NCBI GenBank assembly: GCA_017889845.1
Contig: JAGGAJ010000007.1
Span: forward strand, 1-26,544
DNA from: Deltaproteobacteria bacterium
GTDB lineage: Bacteria > Desulfobacterota > Deferrimicrobia > Deferrimicrobiales > Deferrimicrobiaceae
Direction of reading: 5' to 3'
Length of the DNA stretch: 26,544 bases
A model generated the notes under the pieces. It was not told the DNA's origin. It did no database searches and saw nothing but the letters and a program-made list of their open reading frames with translations. This document shows positions 22,309 to 26,544 of the stretch, piece by piece (position 1 is the stretch's first letter; each line of letters begins with the position of its first letter). Position numbers and translations under genes: made by a program.

Positions 22309-23877
22309 ATGCTCGGGACAAGACGATCCGTCAGGCTGTCGTTGGCGATCGTGGCTTTAGTCGCTTGTGCGGATTATTCCGTATTGCGTGAGCGAGCCAT
22401 GGCCGAAAAGATCCCGTTGGAGATTGCGATCAAGGACCTGATGCCGCATGACGTCTGGCAGAACTTCTACGACGTGACACAGGTCCCGCGCTATTCCCAT
22501 CACGAGGAAAAAATCCGGTCTTTCCTCGTTCAGTTCGGAAACAATCTCGGTCTCCAGACGATCGTCGACGGGGCCGGGAACGTCCTCATCCGGAAACCGG
22601 CCACGCCCGGGATGGAAAACCGCAAGGGCGTTATCCTGCAGGCACACATGGACATGGTGGCGAAAACGGCTCCCGGTACGATCCACGATTTCGATAACGA
22701 CCCCATCGTGGCGTACGTGGAGGATGACTGGGTAAAGGCCGAGGGGACTACCTTAGGCGCCGACGACGGGATCGGGCTCGCCCTTGCGATGGCCGTCCTG
22801 CAATCGAACTCGATGGCGACGGGCCCCCTGGAAGCGTTGTTCACCGTGGACGAAGAGGACGGCATGTCCGGCGCCCTGGGATTGCAGCCGGACCTCCTGA
22901 CGGGCGACATCCTCATCAACCTGGACGGCGAGGTCGAGGGTGAGTTCACGAATGGCAGCGCGGGCGGAGAGTTGGGGTACATCCGGGTCACCTATGACGA
23001 GACGGGAGTTCCGCGCGGCATGGGGAGCTACCGGGTGTCCGTCCAGGGACTCAATGGCGGTCATTCGGGGCTCAACATCAACCAGGGACAAGGCAATGCC
23101 GCCAAGCTGCTCGTGCGCTTCCTGAAGGATGCGGACGGGGGGTACGGCCTCCGTGTGGCGCAGATCGACGCCGGGTCGGCGGCAAACGCCATCCCCAGCG
23201 AAGGCTCGGCGCTCGTCCTGATCCCCGCGGGACGGGAAACGGAGTTCCTGGACCATGTCGCGGAATACGAAGGGATCCTGAAAAACGAGCTGGGCGCGGT
23301 CGAGACCACCCTGAGCGTGAGGGCCGTCGCGGCCGACCTTCCCCACCGGGTCATGCACGAGAAGAGCCAGCGCGACCTGGTGAACGCCCTCTACGGCACC
23401 CCCCAGGGAGTGATCCGCATGAGCGATACCGTCCCCGACCTGGTCGAGACGTCGACCAACATGGGCGTCGTGCGTGCCAGCAATCGCGTCATGGAAGTCG
23501 AAAACCGGATCCGCAGTTCGGTGGATACATCCATTGATGACGTGGGGACAATGCTGTCGAGCGTATGGGAGCTGGCGGGTGGAAAAGCAGAATTCTCGGG
23601 GCGCTATCCGGGGTGGAAACCGAACCCCGATTCCCCGATCGTTCACCTGATGTCGGATGTATACCGGATTTTATACGGGGTGGACCCGACCGTGGTAGCC
23701 ATTCACGCGGGTCTGGAATGCGGCACGATCTACGGAACGTATCCGAATCTGGACATGATTTCCATCGGGCCTACGTTGGAGAAAGTCCACTCGACTGACG
23801 AAAAAATGTTCGTTCCCAGCGTGAAACAGGTGATGGACCTCCTGGTCGAAACGCTCGGACGGATTCCGGTGAGGTAG
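22309..23877 (+). CDS. pepD: Aminoacyl-histidine dipeptidase PepD (M20 family), lipoprotein form
   Basis: A 522-residue zinc dipeptidase. The ATG at 22309 has AAGGAG 9 bases upstream; a GTG at 22303 is too close. The metal and catalytic residues are present: His113 and Asp115 in LQAHMDMVAK, Asp152 in GADDG, Glu182/Glu183 in VDEEDGMSG, Asp206 in NLDGE, and the late His in IHAGLECG. QGLNGGHSGLNI belongs to the dimerisation domain. It hydrolyses dipeptides such as Xaa-His (carnosine-type). The N-terminus is unusual: a signal sequence with lipobox LVAC (Cys20) suggests a lipid-anchored envelope enzyme, whereas E. coli PepD is cytosolic. It stands alone between gaps. Confidence 0.93.
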   Translation: MLGTRRSVRLSLAIVALVACADYSVLRERAMAEKIPLEIAIKDLMPHDVWQNFYDVTQVPRYSHHEEKIRSFLVQFGNNLGLQTIVDGAGNVLIRKPATPGMENRKGVILQAHMDMVAKTAPGTIHDFDNDPIVAYVEDDWVKAEGTTLGADDGIGLALAMAVLQSNSMATGPLEALFTVDEEDGMSGALGLQPDLLTGDILINLDGEVEGEFTNGSAGGELGYIRVTYDETGVPRGMGSYRVSVQGLNGGHSGLNINQGQGNAAKLLVRFLKDADGGYGLRVAQIDAGSAANAIPSEGSALVLIPAGRETEFLDHVAEYEGILKNELGAVETTLSVRAVAADLPHRVMHEKSQRDLVNALYGTPQGVIRMSDTVPDLVETSTNMGVVRASNRVMEVENRIRSSVDTSIDDVGTMLSSVWELAGGKAEFSGRYPGWKPNPDSPIVHLMSDVYRILYGVDPTVVAIHAGLECGTIYGTYPNLDMISIGPTLEKVHSTDEKMFVPSVKQVMDLLVETLGRIPVR

Positions 23878-24598
23878 GAAGGAGAGGCCTGACGCGCCCC
23901 CCGCATCCGCCGTTCGTGTTTCCGTTCGACGGATTCCCGTCGTGCGTCCTGCGCTCATTCTTTATTTCAAGGTTCCGCAGGGCAATTCACGCTTTGCGCC
24001 TGCGCGGTACTCTTGAAACATATCCTGTGCGACGATCCGAAGGTTGCCATCCCAGTCGACATCCCCGGCAGCGGATTGGGATTCCGGGGGGTCGGACCCG
24101 GGACTACGCTCTGCTCGGCAGGTTCTCCCAGCGGATTTCGCCATATCTTCCGCATCACCGTGCGCTGAAAAGGAACGACAATATCTGGAAGTCCCCGACT
24201 CTTTCCAGTTTTTGAAAGCCCCTGTTTCTGCCATCCGAGTTATTGAAGTGACCTGCTCCCGTTTTCAGATCACCTGTAGGCGGATATTTTTTTAATTTAA
24301 CATCTGTTGAGTCCGGACACAGGCCGGTCATACACCGGCGTGACGATTCGGATTCCTAGGCCATGAAGAAACCTTGCTGGATGCGACCTTCGGGGTGCGC
24401 ACAAGCAAGTCAATTTTCAAGCCCCCTCCCTTCGGACCGATCTAAGGTGGGGCACCGGATTATGCCTGTTTGACTTCCGGGAATGGCTCTACATGGTGAA
24501 ACCTGTGCCGGTAGCGCAACGTCCCATGAATTAACCTTAATGACCGCCGTATCCATCGGATCGAAGGGGGTAAACCAATTCCCCCTGGGGAGGAAAAC
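23878..24598. other. 721-base gap upstream of the SMP-30-like gene
   Basis: No convincing gene. A minus-strand frame at 23962-24234 contains GDVDWDGNLRIVAQDMFQEY, faintly like an EF-hand/dockerin loop, but has no ribosome site and is not assigned. The 16-bp repeat copy 3 is at 24385-24400. An AT-rich patch lies at 24285-24300. Confidence 0.4.
24385..24400 (-). repeat. Dispersed 16-bp repeat, copy 3
   Basis: GACCTTCGGGGTGCGC, same orientation as copy 2. Here the core can fold around a TTCG loop, flanked by an outer CTTGCT...AGCAAG stem, so the whole segment from about 24374 to 24408 could form a hairpin. Confidence 0.7.
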
Positions 24599-25741
24599 AT
24601 GCGAAAGACGATATTTTGTATGGTGATGGCCACAGCTCTATCGGCTTCCGCCGTCGTCGCCTGGGCAGACAGGGGGCTCGTCGTGGACCGCCTGGCCGCA
24701 AAGGAGTTCGTGCGGCTTCCCGACGGCATACGTTTTCCCGAAGGGATAACAGCCAACCCCGACACCGGGGACATCTTCGTGGCCACCTTCGATTTCGGCG
24801 GGACCAACAAACTCCTCCGATTCAGCGGGAACGGAAAGCTGCTCGCGCAAAGGGATTTCGGGGGAACACCGTTGCTGGGACTCGCATACAACCGGACGGA
24901 CGACAAGGTATACATCTGCAACACGGGCGACCTTGTGGGGTCGCAATCGAGGATCCAGCGCATCCCTGCCGATTTCAACGCGGATGCCCCGATCGAGGAG
25001 GTAGCGTTCCTCCCGCACATCGGCCCCCCGCCGGACCGGACTGTGGACAACCCGGATGGAAGTCAGGATGTGATCCGCTTCGGCGACAATGCCTCCGCAC
25101 CGAACGCGATGGCATTCCGCAGCGACGGCTCCTTGTTCGTCTCCGATTCGTTCCAGGGGGCGATCTTTCAGATCGAAAACGTCGCCATGTGCGCGGGGAG
25201 TTGTACGGTCACCACCTTCGGGCACGACCCGCTGTTGGCGACGGCGGGATTTCCCCCCTTTGGGGCGAACGGGATCGCTTTCAGCCCCGACGAGAAAAGC
25301 ATTTTCATTGCCAATACCGGTGACGACCGGATTCTCCGCATGGATTCCGGGACGAAAAATGTGGAGTCGTTCGCCGAAAGCATCAACGGAGCTGACGGGA
25401 TCGCCTTCGACTCTTCGGGGAACCTCTGGGTCGCTGCAAACCAGGCCGACGAAGTCGTGGTGCTGGACGGGAATGGGCGCGTGGTCGCAAAATTCGGCGA
25501 TTTCCTCGGCATCCGGGAGGATGGCGCCCCCCGGGGACTTCTCTTCCCTGCCAGCATCGTTTTTTCAAGAGACAGCGCATTCGTGACGAACCTCTCTCTC
25601 CCGCTGACATCCGCTGCGGGGGACGAACCCGAGGAAGATGTCCGCCTATACACCGTTTCCCGAATCAAGGTACCGGAGGCGTTCTCGCAACCTCATTACA
25701 TGCCCCGGAGTCTTGCGGGCTCCAAGGAGGGAACGCCATGA
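24599..25741 (+). CDS. Exported SMP-30/gluconolactonase-like beta-propeller protein
   Basis: A 380-residue protein with a signal peptide (residues 1-23, cut after VAWA) and a six-bladed beta-propeller of the SMP-30/gluconolactonase/LRE type. Blade-like repeats are seen as FPEGITANPDTGDIFVATFD, LLGLAYNRTDDKVYICNTGD, APNAMAFRSDGSLFVSDSFQ, ANGIAFSPDEKSIFIANTGD and ADGIAFDSSGNLWVAANQAD. Acid and Asn residues at the blade centres fit a Ca2+-binding lactonase site, but a structural or binding role is equally possible. GGGGAGG precedes the ATG. Its stop overlaps the start of the FG-GAP lipoprotein gene (ATGA), so the two form a translationally coupled pair of exported propellers. Confidence 0.85.
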   Translation: MRKTIFCMVMATALSASAVVAWADRGLVVDRLAAKEFVRLPDGIRFPEGITANPDTGDIFVATFDFGGTNKLLRFSGNGKLLAQRDFGGTPLLGLAYNRTDDKVYICNTGDLVGSQSRIQRIPADFNADAPIEEVAFLPHIGPPPDRTVDNPDGSQDVIRFGDNASAPNAMAFRSDGSLFVSDSFQGAIFQIENVAMCAGSCTVTTFGHDPLLATAGFPPFGANGIAFSPDEKSIFIANTGDDRILRMDSGTKNVESFAESINGADGIAFDSSGNLWVAANQADEVVVLDGNGRVVAKFGDFLGIREDGAPRGLLFPASIVFSRDSAFVTNLSLPLTSAAGDEPEEDVRLYTVSRIKVPEAFSQPHYMPRSLAGSKEGTP

Positions 25742-26544
25742 GGAATACCGGCAAAGTGTTACTGATGCTGGCGGTCGCTTCCGCGGTGGCCGTCGCCTTG
25801 GCGTCCTGCAGCGGATCCTCCTCCGCACCCACCACCTCCTCCTCCCTAGCGCCCAGCCCCCTCGCCGCGGGCCTGGGAGGTGCGGACAACCAGATACTTT
25901 CCGAAACCGTCAGCGGCTTCCTATCGGGGGCCACCGACAACGCGTATTTCGGATTCAGCGTGGCCTCCGGGGATTTTGACGGGGACGGGGTCATGGATCT
26001 GGCGGTCGGAATACCGTTCGACAACAACGAACGGGGCGCCGTGAATGTGTTCCGTGGATCCGACGCAGGGATTTCAGAGAGCGATGTTCAGAAGTGGACG
26101 CAGGGAGCATCCGGTATCGGAGGCACCGATGTGCCGGGAGACCGATTCGGTTACTCGCTGGTCGCGGGGGACTTCAACGCGGACAACGTTGCGGACCTGG
26201 CCATCGGGGTGCCGGGCGACAACACGGCCGCAGGGAAGACCGGCTCCGTCTATGTTCTCTACGGCTCGAATGGAGTCGGCCTGGTGTCTCCCGGGAGCCA
26301 GCTCTGGTCACAGGGAAGCGGCGGTGTGCAGGGGGTTGCCGAACCCGGGGACCTTTTCGGGGCCTCCCTCGCCGCGGGCGACTTCAACGGGGATGGCATC
26401 GCGGACCTGGCCATCGGGGTGCCGGGCGATAACACGGCTGGAGGAAACGCCGGTTCCTTTATCGTTCTCTACGGCTCGAATGGAGTCGGCCTGGTGTCCT
26501 CCGGGAGCCAGCTCTGGTCACAGGGAAGTGGAGGCGTGCCAGGG
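25738..26544 (+). CDS. FG-GAP (integrin-alpha-like) repeat lipoprotein, 3' partial
   Basis: An open frame of 269 residues that runs off the window. The signal peptide ends in a lipobox (LASC, Cys22), then a Ser/Thr/Pro-rich linker (about 23-45). FG-GAP repeats follow, each with FG.S.A.GDF..D...DLA(I/V)G.P: GDFDGDGVMDLAVGIPFD, GDFNADNVADLAIGVPGD and GDFNGDGIADLAIGVPGD, the DxDGDGxxD loops being Ca2+-binding. The second and third visible repeats are nearly identical in DNA with a 210-base (70-residue) period. AAGGAGG precedes the ATG, which overlaps the previous stop by 4 bases. Such propellers are usually surface or adhesion proteins; the function is unknown. Confidence 0.88.
   Translation, partial: MRNTGKVLLMLAVASAVAVALASCSGSSSAPTTSSSLAPSPLAAGLGGADNQILSETVSGFLSGATDNAYFGFSVASGDFDGDGVMDLAVGIPFDNNERGAVNVFRGSDAGISESDVQKWTQGASGIGGTDVPGDRFGYSLVAGDFNADNVADLAIGVPGDNTAAGKTGSVYVLYGSNGVGLVSPGSQLWSQGSGGVQGVAEPGDLFGASLAAGDFNGDGIADLAIGVPGDNTAGGNAGSFIVLYGSNGVGLVSSGSQLWSQGSGGVPG

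Noticed and set aside
23962..24234. 90-residue minus-strand frame with DVDWDGNL, possibly a dockerin-like or EF-hand gene
   Set aside because: Only one short loop-like match, no ribosome site and no second repeat; not enough to call a gene.

Overview
The window is GC-rich, densely coded and bacterial. The gene set suggests an anaerobic or facultative, Gram-negative, deltaproteobacterium-like organism (Desulfobacterota or a relative). It holds a nickel CO dehydrogenase operon, outer-membrane lipoproteins, a MetA-type outer-membrane protein, L,D-transpeptidases and a YdbH/DUF1318 pair. The lineage is an inference from gene content only. No rRNA, tRNA, CRISPR array or intact insertion sequence was seen.

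Layout. Bases 1-851 hold the 3' end of a YdbH-like gene and a DUF1318 lipoprotein, ended by a strong hairpin. A hemolysin III/PAQR membrane protein follows on the minus strand, then a minus-strand operon: DUF1428 protein, exported intradiol-dioxygenase-like protein, NTF2-like protein. It is divergent from an exported metallo-beta-lactamase-fold protein. Bases 4518-8373 hold a small CBM48 protein, a membrane-anchored NERD protein, a gene remnant, a two-helix membrane protein and an MscS channel.

Bases 8461-13157 are the metabolic core: a minus-strand operon cooF - cooS - FAD/NAD(P) oxidoreductase - cooC - small unknown ORF. Its genes overlap or nearly abut, it has a candidate promoter in front, and it ends at a hairpin whose U-rich side faces the operon's direction. 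CooS would oxidise CO, CooF would carry the electrons, the flavoprotein would pass them to or from a nicotinamide or ferredoxin pool, and CooC would insert nickel. No energy-converting hydrogenase genes lie alongside.

Bases 13420-15139 hold an exported MsrB, two YciI-like proteins and a truncated VOC/PhnB remnant. Then come an RRM RNA-binding protein, an alanine-rich coiled-coil lipoprotein and two divergent L,D-transpeptidases only 44 bp apart. Bases 17.9-19.8 kb look like an accessory patch: a methyltransferase, a truncated PIN-domain toxin and another remnant, with inverted copies of a 16-bp repeat in and around it. The last third carries a MetA-family outer-membrane protein, an Old Yellow Enzyme homologue, a lipoprotein-type PepD dipeptidase, an exported SMP-30-like beta-propeller and, running off the end, an FG-GAP repeat lipoprotein.

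No clear novel defence or mobile system is visible. The most notable unexplained items are the small ORF closing the CO dehydrogenase operon, the dispersed 16-bp intergenic repeat, and several decayed genes.
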